Below, piece after piece: positions 50,548 to 59,670 of a stretch of DNA of 64,000 nt. Source of the DNA: Sphingomonas sp. So64.6b (GTDB lineage: Bacteria; Pseudomonadota; Alphaproteobacteria; Sphingomonadales; Sphingomonadaceae); assembly GCF_014171475.1 (NCBI RefSeq), contig NZ_CP048817.1, forward strand, positions 2,790,001 through 2,854,000, written 5' to 3'. A program made the translations under genes and the position numbers. The stretch's first letter is position 1; each line of letters opens with the position of its first letter. The notes under the pieces are model-generated. The model had not been told where the DNA came from and searched no databases. It was given only the letters and a program-made list of their open reading frames with translations.

Positions 50548-53543
50548 GCGGGCACCACCTCAGTGCAACGGTCGCACAATGTACCGTCTTCCGTCACTTC
50601 GGGAAGATGGCGCCAGCAGCGGCCGCATTTATGGAAATCGGTCGGGGTCACCGACACCGTGTCGCCCTGCGTGACTTTCGCCACGATGAACATCTCCGCC
50701 AGCGCAGCGAGCGGCAGCGGCGATTTGGGCACCGTTACTTCGGCCTCGAGGCTGGATCGGACCAGCTTCTCACGGCGCAACGGCTCGATCGCCTCGGTCA
50801 CCTGGACCCGCAGCGCGCGCATGTCGCCCCAGCTGGTCGACACCGCATCGTCGCCCGGAAGCGGCGGCAGTTCGGGCCAGTCGAGGAAATGCACCGATCC
50901 ATCCTCGCTTGGGAAACGCGCCTGCCACACTTCCTCCGCCGTGAAGCACAGGATCGGCGCGGCGTACCGCACAAGGGCGTGGAACAGGATATCGAGCACG
51001 GTGCGATAGGACCGGCGCTTGATGTCGCTCGGCGCGTCGCAATAAAGCGAATCCTTGCGGATATCGAAGAAGAAGGCCGACAGATCCTCCGCCGCGAAAT
51101 CGGTCAGCAACCGCAGATAGCGATTGAATTCGAAATTCGCCGTCGCCGCCTTCAACTCGACATCGAGCTTGCCGAGCAGATGCAGGACATAGAGCTCGAG
51201 CTCGGGCATTTGCTTAGGCGAGACCTTCTCCGACTCGTCGAACCCGTCGAGTGCGCCGAGCAGGTAGCGGAAGGTGTTGCGCAGCTTGCGATAAGCGTCG
51301 CTGGTCGTGCCGAGCACTTCCTTGCCGATCCGCACATCCTCGAAATAATCGGTCTGCGCGACCCACATGCGCAGGATATCGGCGCCTGATTCCTGGATGA
51401 TCTTGAGCGGATCGACGACATTGCCGAGGCTCTTCGACATTTTGCGCCCCTGCCCGTCGAGCGCGAAGCCATGCGTCAGCACCGCGTCATAGGGCGCGCG
51501 GCCGCGCGTCCCGGCGCTTTCGAGCAGCGACGACTGGAACCAGCCGCGATGCTGGTCCGATCCTTCGAGATACAGGTTCGCGCGCGTGCCTTCGCCATAG
51601 CGCGCTTCGATCACGAACGCGTGAGTCGATCCGGAATCGAACCACACGTCGAGAATGTCGTTGATCACCTCATAATTTGCCGCGTCGTACTTCTCACCAA
51701 GCAACTGCTGATGATCGGCGGCGAACCACGCATCCGCACCGCCCACCTTGAACGCATCGACGATGCGCGCATTGACCGCCGGGTCATTGAGATATTGGCC
51801 GGTCTTGCGATCGACATAAAGCGCGATCGGCACACCCCATGCGCGCTGCCGGCTGATCACCCAGTCGGGGCGCTGCTCGACCATCGACCGGATGCGGTTC
51901 TGCGACCGCGCCGGCACCCAGCGCGTGCGCTCGATCGCGTCGAGCGCGATGTTGCGCAGCGTCGGGCCATTGCCCTTGGCGTGACCCAGCACCGGCGCGA
52001 AGCCGGCCTCCGCACCGATTTCGATCGGCGGCGGCGCACCGTCATTCTGCTGCGGCTGGTCCATCGGGATGAACCATTGCGGCGTCGCGCGGAAGATCAC
52101 CTTGGCCTTGGACCGCCAGCTATGCGGATAGCTGTGTGCGAAATCGTCCGACGCCGCGAGCAACGCACCGGCCGCGCGCAGATCCGAACAGATCGGTCCG
52201 TCCGACGCGACGAACTTCTTGTTGATGACGCTGCCCTGCCCGCCCAGCCACAGCCAGTCGGCCCGGTACATGCCCGCACCATCGACCGCGAACACCGGGT
52301 CGATACCGTATTGCTTGCACAGCAGGAAATCGTCCTCGCCATGATCCGGCGCCATATGGACGAGGCCCGTACCAGCGTCGGTGGTGACGAAGTCGCCGGG
52401 CAGAAACGGGCGGGGCTTGGCGAAGAACCCGCCGAGAGCGTGCATCGGATGGCGGGCGGTGGCGCCGGTAAGGTCGGCACCCTTGAAAGTCCGCAGTGAC
52501 AGCGGCGTCCCATCTTCATTGACGGCTGGGGCGAACGCGAAATACATCCGCTCGATACCCAGATCACTGACATCAATGCCGCGCAATCCGCTATTCAAAC
52601 GCTCGGCAAACAAGGGCAATAGTTCAGTAGCGATGACAAAACGTTGCCTGTCTGGGAACCACGGCAATTGCCGACAGACACGCGCCATCGCTTCGCCAGA
52701 TTGACCATCCGCCTCGACATTGACAGCAAACGAACAATCCACGACCGAATATTCGACTTCAGGCCCATAGCTCAGCGCCTGATTGACCGGGATCGTCCAA
52801 GGCGTGGTCGTCCAGATCACCGCATGCGCGCCGACCAGTTCCGGCGCGTTCGGCGCGTCCATGATCTCGAACGCCACGTCGATCTGGGTCGATACGACAT
52901 CCTCATATTCGACCTCGGCCTCGGCCAGCGCGGTCTTTTCCACCGGCGACCACATCACCGGCTTGGCCCCGCGATAGAGCTGGCCGCTCTCGGCGAATTT
53001 CAGCAGCTCACCGACGATCGCCGCCTCGGCGTCGAATTTCATGGTAAGATACGGGTCTTCCCAATCGCCCATCACGCCAAGCCGCTCGAACTGCGCACGC
53101 TGCACGGCGACCCATTTCTCGGCATAGGCGCGGCATTCGGCGCGGAACTGCGCGACCGGCACCTGGTCCTTGTCGAGCTTCTTGGCGCGATACGCTTCCT
53201 CGACCTTCCATTCGATCGGCAGGCCGTGGCAATCCCAGCCCGGCACGTACGGCGCGTCCTTGCCCAGCAAGGTCTGGCTGCGGACGATGATGTCCTTCAG
53301 CACCTTGTTCATCGCATGGCCCATATGGATGTCGCCATTGGCGTAGGGCGGGCCGTCATGCAGGATGAAGCGCTCGCGCCCCGCGCGCTGTTCGCGCAGC
53401 CGGTCGTACAGGCCGAGCTTTTCCCACCGCTCCAGAATCGCCGGTTCCTTGGCGGCAAGGCCGGCCTTCATCGGAAAGTCGGTCTTCGGCAGGAAGACGG
53501 TGTCGCGATAGTCGCGTGCGGTGTCGGAAGGCGTGTCGGTCAT
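50544..53543 (-). CDS. ileS: Isoleucyl-tRNA synthetase
   Basis: A 999-residue class Ia synthetase that charges tRNA(Ile). HIGH-type motif HMGH at 73-76, KMSKS at 701-705, editing domain (CP1) between, and a C-terminal zinc ribbon (CGRCWRHLP, CDRC). The start at 53543 (MTDTPSDTARDYRDTVFLPKT) is preferred over the ATG 13 codons upstream. It is longer than the usual ~930 residues; an 80-residue part of the editing domain (about 262-342) is encoded by DNA of about 50-57% GC against about 65-75% around it and reads unlike the typical sequence. Confidence 0.97.
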   Translation of the reverse strand: MTDTPSDTARDYRDTVFLPKTDFPMKAGLAAKEPAILERWEKLGLYDRLREQRAGRERFILHDGPPYANGDIHMGHAMNKVLKDIIVRSQTLLGKDAPYVPGWDCHGLPIEWKVEEAYRAKKLDKDQVPVAQFRAECRAYAEKWVAVQRAQFERLGVMGDWEDPYLTMKFDAEAAIVGELLKFAESGQLYRGAKPVMWSPVEKTALAEAEVEYEDVVSTQIDVAFEIMDAPNAPELVGAHAVIWTTTPWTIPVNQALSYGPEVEYSVVDCSFAVNVEADGQSGEAMARVCRQLPWFPDRQRFVIATELLPLFAERLNSGLRGIDVSDLGIERMYFAFAPAVNEDGTPLSLRTFKGADLTGATARHPMHALGGFFAKPRPFLPGDFVTTDAGTGLVHMAPDHGEDDFLLCKQYGIDPVFAVDGAGMYRADWLWLGGQGSVINKKFVASDGPICSDLRAAGALLAASDDFAHSYPHSWRSKAKVIFRATPQWFIPMDQPQQNDGAPPPIEIGAEAGFAPVLGHAKGNGPTLRNIALDAIERTRWVPARSQNRIRSMVEQRPDWVISRQRAWGVPIALYVDRKTGQYLNDPAVNARIVDAFKVGGADAWFAADHQQLLGEKYDAANYEVINDILDVWFDSGSTHAFVIEARYGEGTRANLYLEGSDQHRGWFQSSLLESAGTRGRAPYDAVLTHGFALDGQGRKMSKSLGNVVDPLKIIQESGADILRMWVAQTDYFEDVRIGKEVLGTTSDAYRKLRNTFRYLLGALDGFDESEKVSPKQMPELELYVLHLLGKLDVELKAATANFEFNRYLRLLTDFAAEDLSAFFFDIRKDSLYCDAPSDIKRRSYRTVLDILFHALVRYAAPILCFTAEEVWQARFPSEDGSVHFLDWPELPPLPGDDAVSTSWGDMRALRVQVTEAIEPLRREKLVRSSLEAEVTVPKSPLPLAALAEMFIVAKVTQGDTVSVTPTDFHKCGRCWRHLPEVTEDGTLCDRCTEVVPA

Positions 53544-53602
53544 AAGTGGGTGGGCTTTAGCGAGACCAAGGGCCTTACACAAACGCCGTTCTTGCGAACT
53601 GT

Positions 53603-53758
53603 CCTTCTCCCCCTATGGGAGAAGGGAGGAGCCGCACAGCGGCGGAGGGATGAGGGGGAGTGAGGCGGGGAACGGGTGGCCAATCTCTGCCAGTCCCCCT
53701 CACCCTTCCCATCGCTATGCGATGGGGCCCTTCCCTCTCCCACAAGGGGAGAGGGAGG
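53603..53758. repeat. MITE-like palindromic element A, downstream of ribF
   Basis: A 156-base non-coding element between ribF and ileS. Terminal arms (CCTTCTCCCCCTATGGGAGAAGG left, CCCTCTCCCACAAGGGGAGAGGG right) are imperfect inverted repeats, and the interior has a second stem (GAGGGATGAGGGGGAGTG to CCCCCTCACCCTTCCC). Clearly related to element B at 54733-54874. It ends directly at the ribF stop codon. Confidence 0.75.
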
Positions 53759-54682
53759 TTAGGCGAGCAGCTCAGCTGCCCGCTCGCAATCGCGCTCCAT
53801 CTGCGCCGTCAGTGCCTCCAGCGTGTCGAACCGCGCCTCGGGCCGCAGATAGTCGACCAGCTCGACCTCGATGCACTGCCCGTACAAATCCTCCGAAAAA
53901 TCGAAGAAGAACGGTTCGAGCAATTCCTTGGGCGGGTCGAAGGTCGGGCGGATGCCGAGATTCGCCGCGCCGTTCAGCACGCGACCATCAGCCAAATGCC
54001 CGCGCACCGCATAGATGCCGTAAGCGGGCCGCAGATAATTGCCCATATCGATATTGGCGGTCGGATACCCGATCGTGCGGCCAAGCTTGTCGCCATGCTG
54101 CACCACGCCCTGGATCGCGAACGGCCGGGTGAGCAAGGCCGCCGCGCCGCGCGGATCGCCGGCGACGAGCAAGTCGCGGATCCGGCTCGACGACACGGTC
54201 TCGCCATCCTGCGCCACCGCAGCCACCGTCTCGACCGCGAAACCGTCGCGCCGGCCGAATTCGGCGAGCACAGCGACATTGCCGCCCTTGTTCTTGCCGA
54301 ACGTGAAATCCTCACCGGTCACCACCCCGCCGACGCCGATATTGCCGCGCAGCCGTTCGGCGACGAACTGCTCGGCGGTCAGCGCGGCGAGCGTCGCATC
54401 GAACCGGAACACGATCATCGCATCCGCGCCCGCCTCGGCGAACAGCCGCTCGCGCTGGTCGAGACTGGTCAAGCGGAAGAGTGGCGCGTCGGGACGGAAA
54501 TAGCGCACCGGATGCGGATCGAAGGTCGCGACCAGCGCCGGCACGCCGCGCGCTCTGGCCATCGCGACCGCAGCCCCGACCACCGCCTGGTGCCCGCGGT
54601 GAAACCCGTCGAAATTGCCGAGCGCGACGATCCCGCCACGCAGTTCGGGCGGGATGGGCGCGCTGCCGTCCAGCCGCTGCAT
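53759..54682 (-). CDS. ribF: Bifunctional riboflavin kinase/FAD synthetase
   Basis: A 307-residue enzyme that makes FMN and then FAD. N-terminal FAD synthetase with GNFDGFHRGHQAVV (nucleotidyltransferase motif) and DPHPVRYFRPDAP; SSSRIRDLLVAGD is the second conserved block. The C-terminal kinase has GRTIGYPTANIDM and RPTF. The start at 54682 (MQRLDGS) is used; the frame continues upstream into the palindromic element. It is flanked on both sides by related MITE-like elements. Confidence 0.95.
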   Translation of the reverse strand: MQRLDGSAPIPPELRGGIVALGNFDGFHRGHQAVVGAAVAMARARGVPALVATFDPHPVRYFRPDAPLFRLTSLDQRERLFAEAGADAMIVFRFDATLAALTAEQFVAERLRGNIGVGGVVTGEDFTFGKNKGGNVAVLAEFGRRDGFAVETVAAVAQDGETVSSSRIRDLLVAGDPRGAAALLTRPFAIQGVVQHGDKLGRTIGYPTANIDMGNYLRPAYGIYAVRGHLADGRVLNGAANLGIRPTFDPPKELLEPFFFDFSEDLYGQCIEVELVDYLRPEARFDTLEALTAQMERDCERAAELLA

Positions 54683-54732
54683 GACGCGGGCTATAGGGGG
54701 GTGTGGCGAGGGGCGAAAGCCCCTCTCTAAAA

Positions 54733-54874
54733 CCCTCTCCCCCTGTGGGAGAGGGAGGGAGGAGCGAAGCGACGGAAGGGTGAGGGGGAGTGACGTGTGA
54801 AAACGCCTGTCCCCCCTCACCCTTCCCATCGCTGCGCGATGGGGCCCCTTCCTCTCCCACAGGGGGAGAGGGAG
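54733..54874. repeat. MITE-like palindromic element B, upstream of ribF
   Basis: A 142-base element with 22-bp perfect terminal inverted repeats (left arm 54733-54754, right arm 54851-54872) and an internal stem (GAAGGGTGAGGGG to CCCCTCACCCTTC). It lies between ribF and the dipeptidase gene and matches element A for most of its length. Confidence 0.8.
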
Positions 54875-54881
54875 ATTGGAA

Positions 54882-56048
54882 TTAACCTGCCGGCGTAATC
54901 CCCGCCCTCAACACCCGGAGCACATTTCCGCCCATCACCTTCCCGATCTCCTCGGGTGTGAAACCACGGTCCATCAACGCTTGGGTCACCGCCACCAACT
55001 GGCCGACATCGAACCCGGTGGTCACCGCACCGTCGAAATCCGACCCCAGCCCGACATGGTCGATCCCCACCACATCGCGCACATGGGCGATGGCCAGCGC
55101 GACCTGTTTCGGGTCGGTACCGCACACCGCGCCGTCCCAATATCCGATGCCGACCACGCCGCCGGTCGCGGCGATGCCCTTGATCTCGGTGTCGGTCAGG
55201 TTGCGGTTGACGTTGCACGTCGCCTGCACGCCGCCATGGCTCGACACCACCGGGCGCTTGGCGATCTTGAGGATCTCGGCGACCGTTTCATGGCTCGCAT
55301 GCGCGACATCGACGATCATGCCGAGTGTCTCCATCCGCGCGATCACCTGACGGCCGAGCGGGGTCAGGCCGCCCTTCTTCTCACCATGCATCGATCCCGC
55401 GACATCATTGTCGAAGAAATGCGCCATCCCGGCCATGCGGAAACCCGCACCATATAAGACGTCGAGATTGCCGATCTTGCCTTCGAGATCCTGCAGCCCC
55501 TCGATCGACAACATCCCACCGACGATCTTCTGGCCCGCCGCGCGCTGTCCGAGCAGCGTATCGAGATCGGCCGGCGTGCGGATCACGCGAAGCTGTCCGT
55601 TCGACGCTGCGGCATAGCGGTTGAGCTTGGTCGCGTGCCACAGCGAGCGTTGCAGCAGCGAACGCCAGGTGCGCAACGGCTGCAGGTCGGCGATGACCAG
55701 CGACGTGATATTGTCGGTCGCCGCGGAATTGGCGTCGTAATTTTGCCCCTTGGGCGTCTTGGTCACCGAAGAGAACACCTGCAGCGCCACATTGCCCTCG
55801 ACCAGTCGTGGCAGGTCGACCTGCCCGCGCGAGGATCGTGTGAGCAGGCTGCGTTTCCACAACAAGGTGTCGGCATGCATGTCGGCGATCTGCAGCCGCG
55901 CGTGCAGCGCCCGTGCTTCGGGGCTGATCTTCAGCGCGACCGGCACGACCTTGTTCATCGATTTCTCGACGATGCCCGGCGCGAAGACGAAAAAGGCGAT
56001 CGCGCCGAGGATGATCAGGACGAGAATGCCCCACAGCCATTTCTTCAT
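54882..56048 (-). CDS. Membrane dipeptidase (M19 family)
   Basis: A 388-residue zinc dipeptidase of the renal dipeptidase family. An N-terminal membrane helix (about residues 5-25, WLWGILVLIILGAIAFFVFAP) anchors it facing the periplasm. Metal-site motifs: IADMHADTLLW with HxD, MLSIEGLQDLEG with the bridging Glu, and VVSSHGGVQATCNVNRNLTD with His; GLGSDFDG is the last conserved block. It cleaves dipeptides; substrate range unknown. The start at 56048 is better than the ATG nine codons upstream. Confidence 0.92.
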   Translation of the reverse strand: MKKWLWGILVLIILGAIAFFVFAPGIVEKSMNKVVPVALKISPEARALHARLQIADMHADTLLWKRSLLTRSSRGQVDLPRLVEGNVALQVFSSVTKTPKGQNYDANSAATDNITSLVIADLQPLRTWRSLLQRSLWHATKLNRYAAASNGQLRVIRTPADLDTLLGQRAAGQKIVGGMLSIEGLQDLEGKIGNLDVLYGAGFRMAGMAHFFDNDVAGSMHGEKKGGLTPLGRQVIARMETLGMIVDVAHASHETVAEILKIAKRPVVSSHGGVQATCNVNRNLTDTEIKGIAATGGVVGIGYWDGAVCGTDPKQVALAIAHVRDVVGIDHVGLGSDFDGAVTTGFDVGQLVAVTQALMDRGFTPEEIGKVMGGNVLRVLRAGITPAG

Positions 56049-56073
56049 CGCGCCACTCCCCACCCTAACCGTC

Positions 56074-56094
56074 ATGCCGGACTTGTTCCGGCAT
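56074..56094. repeat. Short palindrome upstream of dipeptidase gene
   Basis: ATGCCGGA (56074-56081) and TCCGGCAT (56087-56094) form a perfect 8-bp stem. This ATGCCGGAC..TCCGGCAT unit is common in sphingomonad intergenic DNA. Confidence 0.5.
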
Positions 56095-56201
56095 CCATCA
56101 TGCCGACGGACTTATGCTTTCGGGTATGCGGGACGGTGCCCCTCGGAACAAGTGCGGGTGACGGTTCACGAGCAATTTGGATTGCGTGAGAAAACCCCTC
56201 C

Positions 56202-56317
56202 CCGTTCGTGCTGAGCTTGTCGAAGCACCGCTTTTTTTCGGGCCGAAGAACGGCCGCCTTCGACTGCCTGCCAAGGCAGGCGCTCAGGACAGGCTTCGAC
56301 AAGCTCAGGGCGAACGG
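56202..56317. repeat. Dispersed inverted repeat downstream of folA
   Basis: Bases 56202-56226 and 56293-56317 are inverted copies (23 of 25 match) with core CTGAGCTTGTCGAAGC. A smaller stem, CCTGCC/GGCAGG, lies between them. The CTGAGCTTGTCGAAGC unit is a widely dispersed alphaproteobacterial intergenic repeat. It lies 10 bases after the folA stop and can act as terminator. Confidence 0.65.
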
Positions 56318-56326
56318 AAGGGAAGG

Positions 56327-56803
56327 TCAGCTCAAGCCGCGTTCCAGCGTTACGAAACTATATGCGGGCCGCTCGCCCTCGGCAGCATGATCTTCGCGCG
56401 CAATCTCGTGCCAGCCGTCAAAACGCGGCACCGACGCGTCGCCCTCGGGCGCACAATGCACCTCGGTCAATTCGATCCGGTCGGCGCGGTCGAGGAACAG
56501 CGCAAAAACCTCCGCGCCGCCGATCACCGCGATGTCGCCGTCGCCGGCGAGCGCGATGGCCTGGCCCGGCGTGTGCGCGACCTCCGCCCCCGGTGCGGAC
56601 CATGCGGAATCGCGCGTCAACACGATGTGCCGCCGGCCGGGCAGCGGACTGGGAAAACTCTCGAAAGTCTTGCGGCCCATCACCATCGGCTTGCCCATGG
56701 TCTGCGCCTTGAAGCGTTTGAGGTCGGCGGGAAGACGCCAGGGCAGCATGCCGTCGCGACCGATCACGCCATTATCGCCGCGCGCGAGATGGAAGCTGAT
56801 CAC
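56327..56803 (-). CDS. folA: Dihydrofolate reductase
   Basis: A 158-residue NADPH-dependent enzyme that regenerates tetrahydrofolate from the dihydrofolate made by thymidylate synthase. Typical blocks: HLARGDNGVIGRDGMLPWRLPADLKRFKAQT (active site Asp region), MGRKTFESFPSPLPGRRHIVLTRD and IAVIGGAEVFALF. It follows thyA by five bases, the classical pairing of these two enzymes. Confidence 0.96.
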   Translation of the reverse strand: MISFHLARGDNGVIGRDGMLPWRLPADLKRFKAQTMGKPMVMGRKTFESFPSPLPGRRHIVLTRDSAWSAPGAEVAHTPGQAIALAGDGDIAVIGGAEVFALFLDRADRIELTEVHCAPEGDASVPRFDGWHEIAREDHAAEGERPAYSFVTLERGLS

Positions 56804-56808
56804 TTAAA

Positions 56809-57603
56809 TCAAACCGCCACCGCCGCTTTTATATGCGGCTGCGCCTCATATCCAATCAGCGCGAAATCCTCATATTCATACCCGTCGATCGCATCCGGCT
56901 TGCGCAAAATCTCCAGCGTCGGCAACGGCCCGGGCGCACGCGACAATTGCTCGCGCGCCTGATCGAGATGGTTCGAATAGAGATGGCAATCGCCACCGGT
57001 CCACACGAACTCGCCAACCTCCAGCCCGCATTGCTGCGCCAGCATATGCGTCAGCAGCGCATAGCTCGCGATGTTGAACGGTACGCCCAAAAAGATGTCG
57101 GCGCTGCGCTGGTAAAGCTGCAGCGACAGCTTGCCGTTCGCGACATAGGTCTGGACCAGGCAATGGCACGGGCTCAGCGCCATCGCGTGCAGGTCGCCGG
57201 GGTTCCATGCGGTGACGATCTGGCGGCGCGAGTTCGGGTCGCGCTTGATCAGCGCGATCAGCTCGGCGATCTGGTCGATATGGCGGCCGTCCGCCGCCTC
57301 CCAGTCGCGCCATTGCTTGCCATAGACCGGGCCGAGATCGCCATTCTCGTCCGCCCATTCGTCCCAGATGCTGACCTTGCGGTCGCGCAGCCATTGCACA
57401 TTGGTATCGCCGCGCAGGAACCAGAGCAATTCAACGATGATCGAGCGCAAATGCAGCTTCTTGGTGGTCAGCACCGGGAAGCCTTTGGCCAGGTCGAAGC
57501 GCATCTGGTGGCCGAACACGCTCCGCGTGCCCGTTCCGGTGCGGTCCATCTGCTCGGCGCCGGTGTCGAGCACGCGCTGCATCAAGTCGAGATAAGGGCG
57601 CAT
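56809..57603 (-). CDS. thyA: Thymidylate synthase
   Basis: A 264-residue enzyme that methylates dUMP to dTMP, the normal length. Catalytic Cys146 is in [29 protein letters not shown] and [12 protein letters not shown] are conserved blocks. The start at 57603 (MRPYLDLMQ) overlaps the stop of the upstream methyltransferase-like gene by one base (TGATG), so they are coupled. The frame upstream is not used. Confidence 0.97.
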   Translation of the reverse strand: MRPYLDLMQRVLDTGAEQMDRTGTGTRSVFGHQMRFDLAKGFPVLTTKKLHLRSIIVELLWFLRGDTNVQWLRDRKVSIWDEWADENGDLGPVYGKQWRDWEAADGRHIDQIAELIALIKRDPNSRRQIVTAWNPGDLHAMALSPCHCLVQTYVANGKLSLQLYQRSADIFLGVPFNIASYALLTHMLAQQCGLEVGEFVWTGGDCHLYSNHLDQAREQLSRAPGPLPTLEILRKPDAIDGYEYEDFALIGYEAQPHIKAAVAV

Positions 57604-58415
57604 CAGCCCCCGGCTTTCGATGGCGCCTTCGCTGTCGGCACGGGCGTGGGTGTCGGCTCGGGCGTCGGCTTGACCGAAACGCACGGCCTGATCGCCTCGG
57701 GCGCGGGGCGCGGGCCGGCAGCGCGGAACACCGCGAGATAACCGCCGGCCGATGGCATGTCATGCATCTGCACCAGCGTATAACCGACTGCGGCGAACTC
57801 GCATTTCAGCAGTGAGGGCGGCGTGCCATGATCCTGGGTGCGGCGCTTGGCATCGACCACTACGACTTGCCCACCGGGACGCAGCGACGGCCGCATGCGC
57901 CACAGGAACTCATAGGGCTCCTCGATCTCGTGATACATGTGCACCATGAAGATGCGGTCGAAGCTGTTGTCGGGCAGCTTGGGATTAGCCGGCTCGCCCA
58001 GGCGCACGCTGACATTGTCGAGCCGTTCGCGCGCCACGCGTTCGGCCAGCGCGTCACGCACCTCGGCGACGATATCCTCGGCCAGCACACGGCCATCCTT
58101 GCCGACGCGCTGCGCCAGGCGGATCGTGTAGTATCCCTCGCCCGCGCCGATATCGGCCACGGTCATGCCGGGCTTGATGCCCGATTTGTCCATCACCTCA
58201 CCCGCCTCGTTGAGCCGGTCGCGGGCTTCCTCGGTCGACCAGCGCGACGAAACGATATGCGCGACCGGACGGTCGGCGGCGGGGAAATCACCGATCTTCT
58301 CCACCGGCTTCTTGATGCGCGGCGGGCCCGGCTCACAAGCGGTCAGCGCAAGGAGCAGGCACACTCCCACTCCCATTCGTTTCGAGCGGAAGGTTGGGAG
58401 AGTCGCGAACCGCAT
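57603..58415 (-). CDS. Exported SAM-methyltransferase-like lipoprotein
   Basis: A 270-residue protein that begins with a signal sequence and lipobox ([27 protein letters not shown], Cys27), so it appears lipid-anchored outside the cytoplasm. The body is a class I methyltransferase fold: [21 protein letters not shown] is the SAM-binding motif I, then [23 protein letters not shown] and [12 protein letters not shown]. The Pro-rich tail ([11 protein letters not shown]) is odd for an enzyme. The start overlaps the prfB stop by one base. SAM is not expected in the periplasm, so either it is not exported, or the fold serves another role. Confidence 0.8.
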   Translation of the reverse strand: MRFATLPTFRSKRMGVGVCLLLALTACEPGPPRIKKPVEKIGDFPAADRPVAHIVSSRWSTEEARDRLNEAGEVMDKSGIKPGMTVADIGAGEGYYTIRLAQRVGKDGRVLAEDIVAEVRDALAERVARERLDNVSVRLGEPANPKLPDNSFDRIFMVHMYHEIEEPYEFLWRMRPSLRPGGQVVVVDAKRRTQDHGTPPSLLKCEFAAVGYTLVQMHDMPSAGGYLAVFRAAGPRPAPEAIRPCVSVKPTPEPTPTPVPTAKAPSKAGG

Positions 58416-59542
58416 CAATCCACGTCCTCCACCTCGACCGCCTCGCCCGTCACACGCTGCGACAGGGCCGCCGCCATGAACGAGTCGAGATCGCCGTCGA
58501 GCACATCCGAGGGGCTGGTCGAGGTCACGCCGGTGCGCAGATCCTTGACCAGCTGATAGGGCTGCAGGACGTAGGAGCGGATCTGATGGCCCCAGCCGAT
58601 ATCGGTCTTGGCCGCATTCTCCGCATTTGCCACCGCTTCGCGCGCCTGCAATTCGCGCTCGTAGAGCCGCGCCTTGAGCTGGTTCATCGCCTCGGCCTTG
58701 TTCTTGTGCTGCGAACGCTGGTTCTGGCACTGCACGACGATGTTGGTCGGGATATGCGTGATGCGCACCGCCGAATCGGTGGTGTTGATGTGCTGCCCGC
58801 CCGCGCCCGATGCGCGATAGGTATCGATGCGCAGCTCGCTCTCGTTCACTTCGATATCGATATTGTCGTCGACCACCGGATAGACCCACACGCTGGCGAA
58901 GCTGGTATGGCGCCGCGCCGCGCTGTCATACGGGCTGATCCGAACCAGGCGGTGCACGCCGCTCTCGGTCTTGGCATAACCGTAAGCGTTCTCGCCCTTG
59001 AGCAGCAGCGTCGCCGACTTGATCCCGGCCTGTTCGCCCGAATGCTGGTCGATCAGCTCGACCTTCAAGCCGTGACGCTCGCCCCAGCGCGAATACATGC
59101 GGCTGAGCATGCCGGCCCAATCCTGGCTCTCGGTCCCGCCGGCACCGGCATTGACTTCGATATAGGTGTCGTTGGCATCGGCCTCGCCGGCAAGCAGCGC
59201 CTTGACCTTGTCGCGATCGGCGCGCTTGGCGAGTTCGGCAAGCGCCGCGACGCCTTCCGTCTCCATCTCGGTATCGCCTTCGGCCTCGGCCATCTCGATC
59301 AGCTCGGACGTGTCGGCGAGTTCGCTCTCGATCGCGCGCGTCGCGGCGATCGCCTCGTCGAGGCGACGGCGTTCACGCATCACTTCCTGCGCGGCCTTGG
59401 GGTCGCTCCACAATGCCTGGTCCTCGACCCGTGCATTGAGTTCGTCGAGACGGCGGAGCGCACGGTCCCAGTCGAGGAAGCGACGCAGCAGCGCCAGCGC
59501 CTCGTTGATAGTGTCGACATGGGCCTGCGCTTCAGCGCGCAT
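58415..59542 (-). CDS. prfB: Peptide chain release factor 2
   Basis: A 375-residue release factor for UGA and UAA stop codons. GGQ motif at 248-250 ([15 protein letters not shown]) triggers peptide release. The codon-recognition tripeptide region reads [15 protein letters not shown], with SPY in place of SPF, as in other alphaproteobacteria. No in-frame UGA and no frameshift are needed: the frame is continuous from [10 protein letters not shown]. The upstream 130 bases contain a 14-bp tandem repeat array. Stop overlaps the start of the methyltransferase-like gene. Confidence 0.97.
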   Translation of the reverse strand: MRAEAQAHVDTINEALALLRRFLDWDRALRRLDELNARVEDQALWSDPKAAQEVMRERRRLDEAIAATRAIESELADTSELIEMAEAEGDTEMETEGVAALAELAKRADRDKVKALLAGEADANDTYIEVNAGAGGTESQDWAGMLSRMYSRWGERHGLKVELIDQHSGEQAGIKSATLLLKGENAYGYAKTESGVHRLVRISPYDSAARRHTSFASVWVYPVVDDNIDIEVNESELRIDTYRASGAGGQHINTTDSAVRITHIPTNIVVQCQNQRSQHKNKAEAMNQLKARLYERELQAREAVANAENAAKTDIGWGHQIRSYVLQPYQLVKDLRTGVTSTSPSDVLDGDLDSFMAAALSQRVTGEAVEVEDVD

Positions 59543-59591
59543 GGGGGGTACTCCGGGTCAATTCATTGGTCCCGGCATGGCCGGGCTCAGG

Positions 59592-59662
59592 ATATGGTGC
59601 AGAACGATATAGCGCGAGACATATGGTTCGAGGCATATAGTGCGAGACATATAGTTCGAGAC
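59592..59662. repeat. 14-bp tandem repeat array between prfB and PBP1A genes
   Basis: Four consecutive 14-base units (59607-59620, 59621-59634, 59635-59648, 59649-59662), consensus ATATAGTTCGAGAC, plus a fifth diverged unit at 59592-59606. The array lies 50-120 bases upstream of prfB and just after the PBP1A stop. AT-rich phased repeats like these may bind a protein or bend DNA. Confidence 0.8.
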
Positions 59663-59670
59663 GGGGCGGA

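Noticed and set aside
58415..59542. Programmed frameshift in prfB
   Set aside because: The reading frame is continuous with no internal UGA, so no frameshift is present.
59592..59662. CRISPR array
   Set aside because: Units are contiguous 14-mers without spacers and there are no cas genes.
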